A stretch of DNA of 64,000 bases, taken from contig NC_079207.1 of NCBI RefSeq assembly GCF_026745355.1, forward strand, positions 38,901,880-38,965,879. Direction: 5' to 3'. The stretch comes from Beta vulgaris subsp. vulgaris. Lineage: Eukaryota > Streptophyta > Magnoliopsida > Caryophyllales > Amaranthaceae. The translations under genes and the position numbers were made by a program. Below are positions 21,815 through 34,391 of the stretch, piece by piece (position 1 is the stretch's first letter; the number at the start of each line of letters is the position of its first letter). The notes below the pieces were generated by a model. It had not been told where the DNA came from. It did not search any database and worked only from the letters and a program-made list of their open reading frames with translations.

Positions 21815-22589
21815 GAGACGAGTGTGCAATGTTTTTATTCCTCAAGTCTCTTAATGTCTTAATTTGATAGTATGATCATATTTCTATATCATCCATACTA
21901 GCTTTCAAATTATTCCTTGAAATCCGAGTTCAAATTGTCAAACAAATGATCATCGAATGATCCATTTGAGCACGGCCATGCATTTTCAATTTTTCACTCT
22001 TCAAGGGGCCAAGACACCTATCCTATCTCATATAGGAGGACTTTTCCAATCTTGTAGTAACCAATACTCCCACTCAACTTTTAGCACAACCTGAATGCTG
22101 CCTTTATAGTCCCCTTTTACGGCATGACGTTTGACAGTATCAAAGCTATACTAATCATTGGGCTAAGTAATGTTCTACTCATGTCTCAGGAATCTACTAA
22201 TATAATTTCGAAGTTATAAAACTTCTAAGTAGGTCCAGTTCGACTATGTATCAACTATACATATCCATATGATTGATTAAACATCTCTATGTTTCCATAG
22301 CCCATGAAACGGCGCTATCAATCAATCTTATATGCTAATCCCTTTAATAAGTCATTTATGTCCAGTTTAATGACTTAGATTAGGAACTTTAATATTCTAT
22401 GAATTCTGTTCACTTATGGTGTTTCATTCATCAAATCACATATTTGACAAAACCATAGAATTCAAGATATATTTTGGACATTTTATTTAATACCAAACCA
22501 AAATTAAATAAGACAAAATTTATTATATAAACATAAATAGCAAAACCATGTCTTTACATTGTAATAAGTTTCTCTAAACCTAGTACAAT
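21815..22589 (-). other. Copia 3' untranslated region
   Basis: About 770 bases between the RNase H stop and the polypurine tract. AT-rich, with no gene seen. Confidence 0.6.
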
Positions 22590-24220
22590 CTAAAGCCACT
22601 CTAACATTTGCTTCAAGCCTATAGCCCTAGCGTGACACTCATGCTTGGGTTGAGGTAGCGGTTTAGTTAGCGGATCAGCCACGTTCTCATCCGTATGAAC
22701 TTTGCAGATTCTGACATCCTTCCTGTCAACTATCTCTCGAATGAGGTGATACTTCCTCATCACATGCTTGGACTTGTTATGTGACCTTGGCTCTTTTGCT
22801 TGCGCAATAGCACCATTGTTGTCACAAAACAACTCAATTCCTTCCAGAACACTAGGTACGATATCCAGCTCTGTCAAGAATTTTTTTATCCAAACTGCTT
22901 CCTTAGCTGCTTCAACTGCTGCTAAATATTCTGATTCTGTCGTAGAGTCTGCTACAGTGCTTTGCTTTGAGCTCTTCCAGCTCACTGCTCCTCCATTCAG
23001 ACGAAAGACATACCCTGACTGAGAGCGGTAGTCATTCTTCGGTTTGGAAGCTTGCATCCGTGTAACCTTCAACAACCAACTCACTTTGTCCCCCATATAC
23101 TAAGAACATGCCTTTAGTCCTCCTTAAGTACTTAAGGATGCTCTTAGCTGCAGTCCAGTGTGCTTCTCCTGGATTTGCTTGGAACCTGCTACACATGCTC
23201 AAGGCATATGCAACATCAGGTCGAGTACTTATCATGGCATACATAATAGACCCTATAGCCGAAGCATAAGGAATGCTACTCATTCGCTTTAACTCATCAG
23301 GCTCAGTCGGGCACTGACTCTTGCTAAGCGATATGCCATGTGACATGGGAACGAAACCTCTCTTCGAGTTTTCCATGTTGAACCTTGTAAGAACCTTATC
23401 AATATAAGTTTCTTACTTAGCCCAATCATCCTTCGAGACCTATCTCTATGGATTTTGATTCCCAGTATGTACTCAGCTTCTCCAAGGTCCTTCATAGAGA
23501 AACAACTTTTTAACCATTCCTTGACTGACTCAAGCATTGGTATGTCGTTTCCCATGATTAGTATGTCATCTACATACAGAACCAAGAAGACTAAGCTGCT
23601 CCCACTAAACTTCTTGTAAACACAAGACTCTTCTTCGCTTTTGATGAAACCAAATTGTTTGATTGCCTCATCAAACCGAAGATTCCAGCTCCGAGATGCC
23701 TGCTTCAATCCATAAATGGATCTCTGAAGCTTGCAAACCCTTTTAGGATTTTCTGGATCTTCAAAACCTTCAGGTTGTGTCATGTACACATCCTCATTCA
23801 AGAACCCATTCAAGAATGCGGTTTTGACATCCATCTGCCAAATTTCGTAATCGAAAATGCAGCAATCGCTAAAAGTATCCGAATTGATTTAAGCATTGCT
23901 ACTGGAGAAAAGGTCTCATCATAGTCTATACCATGAACTTGTCTGAATCCTTTTGCAACCAGTCTTGCTTTGTAGACATAGACATTTCCATCTTTGTCTG
24001 TTTTCAATTTGAACACCCACTTGCATCCAATAGGGTTAACCCCACCAGGCAAGTCAACCAGTGTCCAAACTTTATTCTCAGACATGGAGTCTAACTCGGA
24101 TTTCATGGCCTCAAGCCATTTCTCAGAGTCTGGGCTCGTCAAAGCTTGTTTGTAGGTAGTAGGTTCTGAATTTTCCAAAATCATAATTTCAGAATTCTCA
24201 GTCATTAGGAAATCAACCAA
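22590..24220 (-). pseudogene. Copia reverse transcriptase and RNase H
   Basis: RT starts near 24220 with YKQALTSPDSEKWLEAMKSE and WTLVDLPGGVNPIGCKWVFK. It passes through LDVKTAFLNGFLNEDVYM (about 23830) to the catalytic YVDDILIMGND (about 23560). RNase H (23376-22590) shows [18 protein letters not shown], the [15 protein letters not shown] motif and [16 protein letters not shown]. Frames change near 23815, 23330 and 23050, so the protein is broken in at least three places although all catalytic boxes are still present. Confidence 0.92.
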
Positions 24221-25417
24221 CCTTTTGTTTGGAATCCTTGGTCTACTAGACCTACGCGGGGTCTGAGCATCAAGAGAAAGTTCTCTTCAACAGTTTGAAG
24301 ATTTTCGCTTGATTCAACTTCGAATGGGACGGTAGGAGGTTCATGCGTTGAATACGTTATCTCCTCAACATGACTTTCGTCTTGTTGGGCCGTCTCTGAC
24401 ATGGTGTGAGCCACGTCCAGTTGTTGCTCATCTCGAATTTCTTCGAGTGTTATTTTACTCCCACTTGTCTTTCTAGAAACAAATTCCTTTTCAAGAAAGA
24501 CACCATCACGAGCAACAAACACTTTGTTCTCTTGACGGTTATAGAAGTAATAACCCCTTGTCTCTTTTGGATACCCCACAAAGAGACATTTATCTGACTT
24601 GGGTGCGAGTTTGTCTGATAGTAACGCTTTACATAGACCTCGCATCCCCAGATTTTAAGAAAAGACAAGTTTGGAGGTTTTCCATTCCATAACTCATATG
24701 GAGTCTTTTCTACAGCCTTTGACGGGCTCCTATTTAGTGTGTGTGCAGCAGTTTCGAGAGCGTATCCCCAAAAAGAAATCGGTAGATCAGCAAGACTCAT
24801 CATAGATCGAACCATATCTAGTAAGTTGATTCCTCCTTTCAGATACACCATTTAACTGTGGTGTTCCTGGTGGAGTTAATTGTGAAAGAATTCCACAATC
24901 CTTTAGATGATCATCAAACTCTTGGCTCAAATATTCACCACCACGATCGGATCGTAGTGCTTTTATTGTCTTACCAAGTTGATTCTGTACTTCATTTTGG
25001 AACTCTTTGAATCTATCAAAAGATTCCGACTTATGTTTCATCAAGTAAATATAGCCATATCTACTCAAATCATCAGTGAAGGTGATGAAGTAATTAAACC
25101 CTCCCCTTGCCTTTGTGCTCATAGGCCACATACATCTGTATGTATGAGTCCTAAAAGATCGCTGGCCCTTTCACCTTTTCCAGTAAATGGTGATTTTGTC
25201 ATCTTCCCATTAAGCATGATTCACATACATCAAATGATTCGAAATCAAATGATGGAATTATACCGTCCTTTTGTAACTTGTGAATGCGCTTTTGGTTTAT
25301 ATGACCCATTCGGCAATGCCAAATATAGGTTAGGTTAGAATCATTTGATTTCTTTTTCTTGCTATCTATGTTATAGACTTGTAATGATTTATCAAGCACA
25401 TATAAACCATTTATCAA
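24205..25417 (-). pseudogene. Copia integrase
   Basis: The zinc finger is complete: WHCRMGHIN followed by CESCLMG (25199-25417). The core holds the catalytic Asp in FITFTDDLSRYGY, Asp in LRSDRGGEYL and Glu in NGVSERRN (about 24840-25131). The C-terminal GKR-type region has PYELWNGKPPNLSFLKIWG. Frames break near 25150, 24830 and 24450. Confidence 0.9.
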
Positions 25418-25559
25418 ATTAGCTCTGGCATAGAAATATTATTGTAAGAAATGGAACAACATTTGTTCTTTATTTCAAAGCAAAAACCTTCAGAATCCAA
25501 AACTGAAACCGAAATTATGTTCTTAGTTATTGTAGGAACGAAATAACAATTATTTAATT

Positions 25560-26620
25560 CTAAAATAAGCCCAGATGGCAAGTGTAGACTATAGCTCCCA
25601 CGGCAAGTGCAGCAACTCGTGCTCCATTTCCAACGCGTAGCTCTACCTCGCCTTTTGCCAACTTCCTACTTCTTTTTAGTCCCTGCACATCATTAACTAT
25701 GTGAGAACCACAACCGGTATCAAATACCCATAAAGAAGTAGAAGTCAAATTGATTTCTATAACATATATACCTGAAGTAGAAGCCCCAGACTTCTTTATT
25801 TCCTCCAAGTATATCGGGCAGTTCCTCTTCCAGTGTCCAATCTTGTGACAGTGGAAGCACTTGCTTTCCGCAGCAACCTTGGGCTTGGCGGTTGGCTTAG
25901 GTTTTTCAGCGACAGTGGCAACTTGCTTGCCTTTGTCCTTCTTTCCTGCCCATTTCTTTTTGAAACCCTTTCCCTTTTGAACCAACAGAACCTCTTTCTT
26001 TGGTTCAACCTTAGGGATGTTCCTTTCAGCATTGACCAACAATCCATGCAGCTCTTGCAAAGTCTTTTCAGACTCATTCATATTGTAGGTCATTCTGAAC
26101 TGATTAAAACTTTCAGGTAGTGAGTGGAGAATGATGTCAGTAGCCAACTCGAGCCTATAAGGAACCCAAGTCTTTCCATGTTTTCGAAAAGACCCATCAT
26201 TTCGAACACATGGGGCCAACAGCTTGACCCGGCTTCAAGTGACATTCAAGATCTCCCTGTTAGTCTCATACCGCTCAACTCGGGCCTGAGTTTTAAACAT
26301 GGCCCGCAGCTCTTGCATGATCGTGTAGGCATCCTTGGTTTCGAACCTCTTTTGGAGGTTCGGCTCCATGGCTGCTACCATCAAACAAGTGATTGGTATA
26401 GACTTATCACTAGCCTGTTTTGCACGACGTTTTTCAGCGTCAGTTGATTCATCAGTTATTACAGGAAGCGGGGTATCTAAGACGTCCTCTCGACCCTCAA
26501 ACCTCGAACGAGTCTTAAGGTCCTTTCCCAATTAAGGAAATTTTCACCATTCAGTCTGTCCTTTTCCAGAAAAGGACGAATGTTGAAACCGGAGTTGTTG
26601 TTGTTTATTAGACATGATAT
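25560..26620 (-). pseudogene. Copia gag and protease
   Basis: Gag starts near 26612 on the minus strand and continues in 26531-26235 (FEGREDVLDTPLPV). A frameshift leads to 26219-25560 with LELATDIILHSLPESFNQF, an intact zinc knuckle CFHCHKIGHWKRNC and the protease site VFDTGCGSHI. The length suits a copia gag. A few shifts, including one in the first 25 codons, inactivate it. Confidence 0.88.
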
Positions 26621-28645
26621 CTATAGACAGAAAAATAAGGCAAAGTTCAATTTTATGTTTATAAAGCAACCTAAAACATGTAAAAGGTTTCTAGGTTGAC
26701 CACCTATTCAAAATTAAAGTCCCCTATGAATAAGTGTTTTACAAGATCCTATCAACATGTAACACTAAGCAGACGGAGGCCTTATCTTAACGTTACATTA
26801 TCAAGGTAAGTAAACTCTTTTTTCTAATTATAACACTTTATAACTCTTGTTTAGATGGATAAACATCGCATGTTTAACTATCTCTTGCTTCAAAATTCAA
26901 AACGCTTTTGATAATTTTGTTAAGGACAACCAAACTAAGTTGTAAAATTCGCAATTTTACCTTATATCCCAAAATTAATGATAACACCTGCGGAGGCATG
27001 ACCTATTACTATTAATTAAGGGTTTTATAAGTACTTTATGTTTGGAAAAGCAAACCTTAATATTTACGGGGCCTAAGTTTATTATGTTGTTATGAATTAG
27101 TGAACTCTAGCGCATCAATAACCAACATACAATAAACTTATAATAAAATGCAAAAATAAAATGATCTAGTATGGACCCTAATCCTAAGAACTAAGCATCA
27201 ATGGCTCCTTCTTGGACTCTTCATGGATCTCCATCCACTTTTTCCATGGGCCTTCTCTTGATGGGCTCTTCTTTGGATTACATAAGTATCAAAATAATTT
27301 AAATAATAACTAAATTAAATAAATTACAAAAATACTTAACGACACGTAGATCGTATTTAAAATTACAAGAATACATCATGATACGCAGATAGTATTTTCT
27401 ATCTTAATTTGGGCCATACTAGTCATACATAGCAAATATATCAGAATATAAAAGCCACATAATAATATCACATATTATACTTGCCAATCAATTAAAATAT
27501 CAAATATTCTTAATTAAAGCAAGAGGATAAAATTTTAAGTAATAACTAATCACCTAAAGATTCTATCCCTTAAATACTAGCCTAATTAATTTTAATTAGA
27601 TTAAAAAATCAGATTATGGATTGAAATTTATGACCAAGTAAACATAATTGAAATTTACTTATCTTTCTCAAAATTCTGTTTTAAAAATAAAAATTTCCAA
27701 AAGATAAAATAAAAAACTTTTTGGCTGCTGCCCAGTTTTTTGTCACGTTTCTTAAAAAATTTTTTTTTTTTTTAATTTTAATTTTGAAAACATCCGTGAA
27801 ATACAGCAGCACAATGCTGCTTTCATGCTCGACCATGACCGGACCAAAAGCAAAACCCGGCGACCTTCGCAGGTCACCTCGCCGGCAAACTTGCCGGCAT
27901 TTTCTTTCGCGCCCCGACACCGCCGTATAACACCAGCAGCGAGCAGCCCTGCTCCGCGAGCAACCGTGCGACGAGTAAGCAGTTCTACCGCCACCCTTTT
28001 CCCCCCGACGCGACTGCTCGCCGGCAGTCAGCGTCTCCCTTTCCGGCATTCTCGCCGGCAGACCACCTGCTCCCCTTCCTCCTTCTTTTCTGTTTTTCAA
28101 ACCTTTTTTTTTTCTTGAAGGATATTAAAAATACAACTTCTTGTAAATTTAATTAGGTGATCTTGATTAAATTAAACATAACTTTTTATGTTTAATACAG
28201 AAAATTAAATTTTAAAATCTCTATTTTAATTAATTTTCAGATTTATTCATATAATTAATCACTAATTCATATAAAACACCTTTTACATGAATTTATCTTC
28301 ATACATAAACGATTTTAAGCATGAACATTTTATTAATAACATGAATTTATTTTCGAAATTTAAAGATCTAAAATCAGAATTTTATAAGTTTCGAAAATTA
28401 GGGTTTAGGAGGAGAAAATTTCGGCTATTAAAATTGAGAAAGCAAGTAATTAAAACTCCTTTTAACAAATTGAAATTAAGGGAAATTCCCACTGTGAACC
28501 CTGTACTATGGAACAATTGCAATGGTAAACCGTTTTTCTTTTAAGTTTCAAAAATAACCCTATACTTAATATTATACAACTGTGACATTAATGATGGTTG
28601 CGTTTGTTCAACTTAATAATAACAACTTGTACATTTTTTTTTATA
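26621..28645. other. Copia leader-side region and GC-rich insert, unresolved
   Basis: Two kilobases without a credible gene. 26621-27700 and 28110-28645 are AT-rich. 27800-28090 is GC-rich with CCGG-containing palindromes (CGCCGGCAAACTTGCCGGCA) and resembles a plant 5' leader. The copia 5' LTR should lie here but nothing matches 21179-21799. Where copia ends and Athila-A resumes cannot be told. Confidence 0.4.
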
Positions 28646-29273
<628 letters not shown>

Positions 29274-32044
29274 GTTCCAAATAAATTCAAATTTAGATTA
29301 TTGCTGTACAATTGAAATTTCAAAAACACTTTTGAAAAAAAAAAGGAAATTTCAAAAACACTTCGTTTGAGAATTTAAAGAAAAACCATAGTCCCTCATT
29401 TCATTTCCCCCCAATTCCCAACCCAGTTGTAATAGCCCTAGTTTTAAGAGAAATTATTAAATGTTAATTATATCCATTAAGTTAATTATGTTTCGAAAAT
29501 TATTGTTTTATTTGAGTTGAGAAGTATGAATTTTATTGTGGTATTTGTAATATATTTATTGTTGTAATTTTATGAAAATATTATTATAAATTATTTTGGG
29601 TCTTATTGGCGACTAAATTGTGCGGTATTTGATCAAATATGAAGTCAAAGTCGATTTTCCCTTCAATTCTTTTCCCTTTTGTCGGTTTAATGAACAAAAC
29701 CCAACTACAAACTTTATCTCGTCAATCGTCATTTCTCTCATAACCCCTAAACCCGAAAATCAAACCCCAACCAAAATCCTTCTCCCTTGCGTCTCTCTCT
29801 CACACCCGCATCTCGCTGCCGCGCCGTCAGTCCTTGTTCGCCGGAGTCGCGCTCTCTTTTCCCCTTCGTGTTTTCTCCCTCCTCTGTTCGTGTTTGGCGT
29901 TGCTTTGCTGCTCGCGTGCTGTCGCGATGGTGATGCTGGTGTGTTCTGTGGTGGTGTTGTTCCTGTTCGCTGTTGTTTTGAGTCGCACCGCCTGTTCGCC
30001 GCTGACAGATCTGCGTCGCTCCACAAACTACGGCGAATTGTCGGAGCTGTGCTCCCTTGTTTCTCCCTGCTCTGTTGAGCAGAGGTAAATCAACCTCTTT
30101 CTTTTCCTCTTGAAACTCTGATTTCCAGTTTTGTTTAGCCTAAGTTGCTGTTGTTATTGCTGTTGTGTTGATGCGTGGTGTCAGTGTTGGTGTTATATTA
30201 TTGTTGGTGATGGTGATCTTTGTTGTTGATGCTGCGTTGTAGAGGTTGTTGTGGGGTGGATGTTGCTATTGTTTGTTGTTGCTATTATTGTTGTCTGTTG
30301 TTGTTGTTAGTGTTGTCGCTGCTACTCTTTTAGTGGGTTGTGGTGTGTGTTGTGATTGAAGAAACAATTACACTAAGGTTTCAATTTCTTAATGGATAAT
30401 GGTATCATTAAGTTGTCTTATTTTCATAGTATTAAAATTAGTTGCTTGCTTGTTTAGGGATGTTATTAGTAGAGTGGCAAGTACGGGCTTTGGACAAAGG
30501 ACATTTTGGAATTTCGTTTGTTTTGTATTTCTCCCTGAATGTGGATTGTGGCCATAGTTATGAATGTGTGGATTGTGGAAATGTTATTTGATAATATGAA
30601 TATGCAAATGTTTTGCTGGCTTAGTTTATGAACTGAAAATAGAAAGTGGGTAAGGTATGGGTGGAGGATGGTTACTCTTTTGACCTGATACGGTCGGCTA
30701 CGCTCCATAACGAACATTGGGGGTAGTATTGCTGGGCTCCATAACGAACTTTGGAGGCAGCGTTTGTCCTTTGTCCAAAGCCCGTACTTGCCACTCATTT
30801 GTTTAAGAGAATGAGCTATGCCAGCGGTGTTATGAGATGAAAATGATTTGAGAAATAAGACAACTTAATTGTTGATTGTTCTATTGCGACCATTGCTCAC
30901 TGCTTATATTTTTTTGCTTATTTATTTGATCCTGCAGTCACATTCAGCTCTTTGTCCCTTCTTAAACGGTTATCCTTTTGTTTAGATTATCGATTTAGCC
31001 CATCGAAGCTGTTTAGATGATTAATTTTCGCGCAGCTGCAAATTGTTAAGGTTAGTACCTCTCAGATGACTTTAGTTCTCTAATTTTGCTGTGTGATTTT
31101 GGTATAGAGTATAAGAACAGGTTTCCACTGTTAGATTAAGTGGTATAGAGTTATGCTTATCTTATATGCGTTTATGATGTTAAATTTTTTTGATCTTATC
31201 TTTGGGTAACAAATGTCTTTTCTTTTTTTCAATCTTTTGGTGCACATATTTGTTCATGGTGTCATATTGGAGCTGTCAAATTAAGGAAAATAAGGTGGTT
31301 TTCACGTAAGTTTCTAATTATTTTAATGAAGTTCAAAATTCAAGATATCATGAATAGATATTTATAGTTACTATAACGGTTGTAAATAATGGTGAATAAA
31401 ATTGCTACCTGAATCCTTCTAGTTGTGGCTTTGATGCTGTTAAATAAGTATTTTTAGTCAATCTGGAAAGGTTTGTGCTGCTGACTTGCTCATGTTTGTT
31501 TTTGCACGATCATTGTTGTTCATGTACTTAATCTTGTGTTATTGCAGCGGTCGTTATGCTTTTTAGTTGTTTCCGGTGCAAGTTGTCGTGCCATTGCATG
31601 CCACTACTACCGGTTAAGCCAATTTTTGTACAAGTTATTACAGCTTTGTTAAACTAATATTTGTTATTAAACTAATATTTACTATATGCATGTGTTGCAG
31701 GTGCTTGCGGAATCCAACTATTCAAACAATTGAAGAAAATATAGAAGAAAATAGCATGACACTAACAAAGAATGAGGCAATTGAAAAATGGAATGACACT
31801 ATTCAAACTATTAGATATATTTTTTTTTTCTCTCTTGTAGTTTCCAATTTCTTTTTACTGTAACAATTGTGAACAACCAACTAACTAGACATGTTAGTTG
31901 ATTAAGGTGTTTATATAAATGACAATTATTTTTTATCTATATAGTAGCTTTTATCGATTCATTAAATTGTTTTGTTTGTTTACTTTTAGTATTAATATAG
32001 CATATATAGTATTAATTCATAAATCGTAAACTGTAAAATGTGTA
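29274..32044 (+). other. Gene-like non-coding region: leader, intron and terminal exon pattern
   Basis: 29690-30086 is C/T- and CG-rich with plant 5'UTR character, ending in a splice-donor-like GAGCAGAGGTAAAT. A TG-rich intron-like stretch follows (30100-30360). A clear acceptor at about 31700 (TGTGTTGCAG) opens a short frame (31701-31850) reading CLRNPTIQTIEENIEENS. No protein family is recognisable. Together with the CACTA-type right end at 32695 this resembles the core of a large CACTA-type element, but a left end was not found. Confidence 0.4.
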
Positions 32045-32695
32045 GTTGCCCCTAATAGTTTTAATAAAAATGTCAAAAGTTGCACCTAAAAACATCCTTT
32101 AGCGACTAACTTATGGTTGCATTAGAGGCAACATATAATTAGAGATGGATTTATGGTGCCTCTAAATATAAGTGGTCTTATCAACAATATAACTTGTGTG
32201 CCCAAAAAGGTGGCATTAGGGGCAACCTAAATATATTAGCGACAGACATATGGTTGCCTCTAAACGTAAGAGGCTTTAGCAGAACTGTAACTTGTGTGCC
32301 TAAAAGGTGGCATTAGGGGCAACTTATTATTAGCGACAGACATATGGTTGCCTCTAAACATATCAGTCTTTAGCCGCACCATAACTTGTCTGCCTCTAAA
32401 TGACGCATTAGGGGCAACCTATAATTAGCAGATACCATAATTTGTCTGCCTCTAAAACGTGGCATTAGGGGCAACCTATAATTAGCGACAGACATATGGT
32501 TGTCTCTAAACATAAGAGTCTTTAGCAACACCATAACTTGTCTGCCTTTAAAACGTGGCATTAGGGGCAACCTATAATTAGCGACGGACTAATTAGAGGC
32601 AACCAAAAAATTGTTTCTAAACACCATTAGAGGCTACAAATATATATTTAGATGCAATTTTGAATTGCCTCTATATGTAGTTTTTTTTTGTAGTG
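32045..32695. mobile_element. Right end of a CACTA-type element (CACTA-4)
   Basis: It ends TTTTTTTTTGTAGTG at 32695, the inverse of a CACTACAAAAAAAAA terminus. The next bases ATA then TTAAATAG match the Athila-A LTR around 15024, where the uninterrupted copy reads AATATCTTAAATAG. So the element inserted into that LTR with ATA as the likely duplicated triplet. Subterminal repeats lie inside. The left terminus was not recognised. Confidence 0.65.
32110..32620. repeat. About 95-bp tandem subterminal repeats of CACTA-4
   Basis: Five to six copies, one deleted, of a unit containing GGCATTAGGGGCAACCTA, TTAGCGACAGACATATGG and TTGCCTCTAAACATAAG. Within each unit TTAGGGGCAACC pairs with GGTTGCCTCTAA about 20 bases on, so the array is also a series of inverted repeats. 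Confidence 0.8.
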
Positions 32696-32698
32696 ATA

Positions 32699-33645
32699 TT
32701 AAATAGTGTATTATTTTAATTATAGATTTCACAAGTTCACTTTGAGAAAGAAATGCAACAAGAATAAAAGAAAAGAAAAATAAAAAAAAGAGCCACTTTA
32801 GTTGGGGTGCAAAGAAAAGAAGAAATAAATAAAGTTATTGTTGTGGTGCTCACGTGAGCTTGTGGAAAACAAAAGAGCAAACTCATCTTTTCTTCCTCCT
32901 CATTTCCTTCTTTCAATCTGCAGAGCAACAGAAAATAGGAAATTTCCTATTTTCTAATTTCACGATCAAGTAGTAAGGGAAAAGCAAAGTTGTTCCTTTT
33001 ATTCAAGATTCTTTAGCGAAATAAAGAGTCTAATTTAGGGAATATGGAGCATATGAGACTATTTCTTTCCATCTCTACAAACAATTTCCCTAAAATTGAT
33101 GATCGGGAATTTCTCAATCGGGTATATAAATCCCTAATTTCTACCGCAAGAACACACACAAGCAGAGCGACATAAATTTAGAGTTGTGAGATCAAGGTAG
33201 TAATACAAGGAGATCCGAGGCTGCGAGATTGAGGAGTATTGCAAGAGAGTTGTCGACATTTGTGGAGAATCAAGTGCAGCGGGTGCCGTAGGTTAATCCG
33301 AATTTCATAAGTTTCTCTCTTCTTTATTCCTTAATTATCTAGTTTTTGTGATTGAACTTGGTTGTTATTGTTGTTAATTAGATGTTATTTTGGTTTCTAA
33401 TTTCTGATTTTGGTCTAAGTGTTTGAACGCTGAGTTTATTCATATTTCAATATTAAGTTTTGTATTTATTCAATTCATGTGTTAATTTGTTTTTGAATTA
33501 TAAAAGTTTAATCTCAATACTTGTAGTAGTGCACGATTACTTGTATGGAGTAGTTAGACTTTGCTAACTTCTTATTAGGCGCGACATTTAATGGTAATTT
33601 AGAGATCATGACTTAATAATAGTAGTGTGAGCGGCTCATAATTAG
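32699..33645 (+). repeat. Truncated LTR copy of Athila-A
   Basis: It matches 15027-15975 closely and in the same orientation. It begins just after the CACTA-4 end and stops abruptly at CATAATTAG (33645), where Tat-1 gag sequence starts. About 540 bases of the LTR 3' part are missing. It is best read as the 3' LTR of Athila-A cut by a deletion. Confidence 0.85.
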
Positions 33646-34391
33646 CCTTTTTGATAATTTTGGATGTTTTGCCTCTGCATGTACATCTGTTGCATGGATG
33701 AACGCTCCAGCCTTCCGGAGTGCTTTAGATAGAATGGTAATCGTCTTCTTAACCAGATCAAACTAAAAACTTTCTGGCCTCAAACCTTTGATAAAGGCGT
33801 TAAAGGCTACCAAACATTTAGATCTTGAATATGCAATGCCTCTAAATTGAATCTTTTGACAGAACTTCTCAACGCCTCCTTCGGTCCTTGGGTGATCTTA
33901 CCCAAGTGCATGCTAGTTTTCTGTTCTTGCCGATTTGCTACGAAATGACAGGTTAACAGATAGCTAAACTCCATGAAATTATTCACTGAGTTAGGGGGGG
34001 AGATTGTTGAACCACTTCTGCGGCATAACTTTCAAAGTAGCTGTGAAACTCTTACACCATGTAGCATCATCTACCGCCTGAACATACATTTGATGCTTGT
34101 ATGCGAATAGGGATCAGCAGTCCCGCCAAAGGGTTAAATCGTAGGCAGCTTAACCTTTGGGAACGGGGGAGCCTTCATGATTCCTGCCGAGAATAGAGTC
34201 CGCCAATAAATTTTTAGAACCCCCAACGGGCCCCCGATGGGTATTTTCTCCCGAGAATATTCCCCTAATACAGGGTTAGAAGAGGTGTTTGCAAGGACTA
34301 GATGCCTATACACCATAGGTTGTAATACAGTTTTTTCTTGCCTTGACCGAATGGCAGATAGTCCTAGACTTCTTCCCTCAGTCTTGAACGA
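33646..34391 (-). pseudogene. Tat-1 gag, middle part
   Basis: Read on the minus strand from the Athila-B insertion point. FPKVKLPTI is followed after a stop by PFGGTADPYSHT, matching the Gag start pattern 'K-LP-YDG-TDP-H' of Tat-type elements. Then come other-frame fragments containing FNLEALHIQDLNVW. Many stops. The fragment ends at 33646 against the truncated Athila-A LTR, so the rest of gag and all of protease-RT-RNase H is gone. The preceding N-terminal part lies at 45689-46255. Confidence 0.7.
34387..34391. other. Target site duplication of Athila-B, left copy
   Basis: AACGA, identical to 45679-45683. Confidence 0.95.

Larger units (their letters stand above)
21179..26620 (-). mobile_element. 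Ty1/copia retrotransposon, 5' LTR not found
   Basis: Minus-strand order is gag with zinc knuckle, protease, integrase, RT, RNase H: the copia order, with integrase before RT. A 3' LTR with polypurine tract lies at the left (21179-21814). To the right, the expected matching LTR and tRNA-iMet primer site are not recognisable between 26620 and 29273, so the 5' end is lost or beyond recognition. Frames are broken in several places. It sits inside Athila-A. Confidence 0.88.

Noticed and set aside
27681..28118. GC-rich frames on both strands that could suggest a small Arg-rich protein
   Set aside because: Overlapping frames on both strands, no conserved motif, CCGG palindromes; better explained as a GC-rich leader-like patch.
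29760..30088. Overlapping frames on both strands in the C/T-rich segment
   Set aside because: Composition-driven; the segment looks like an untranslated exon ending in a splice donor, not a coding exon.
32110..32620. Regular 95-bp repeats as a CRISPR-like array
   Set aside because: Units are contiguous without unique spacers, lie in a plant transposon arm and contain paired inverted motifs.
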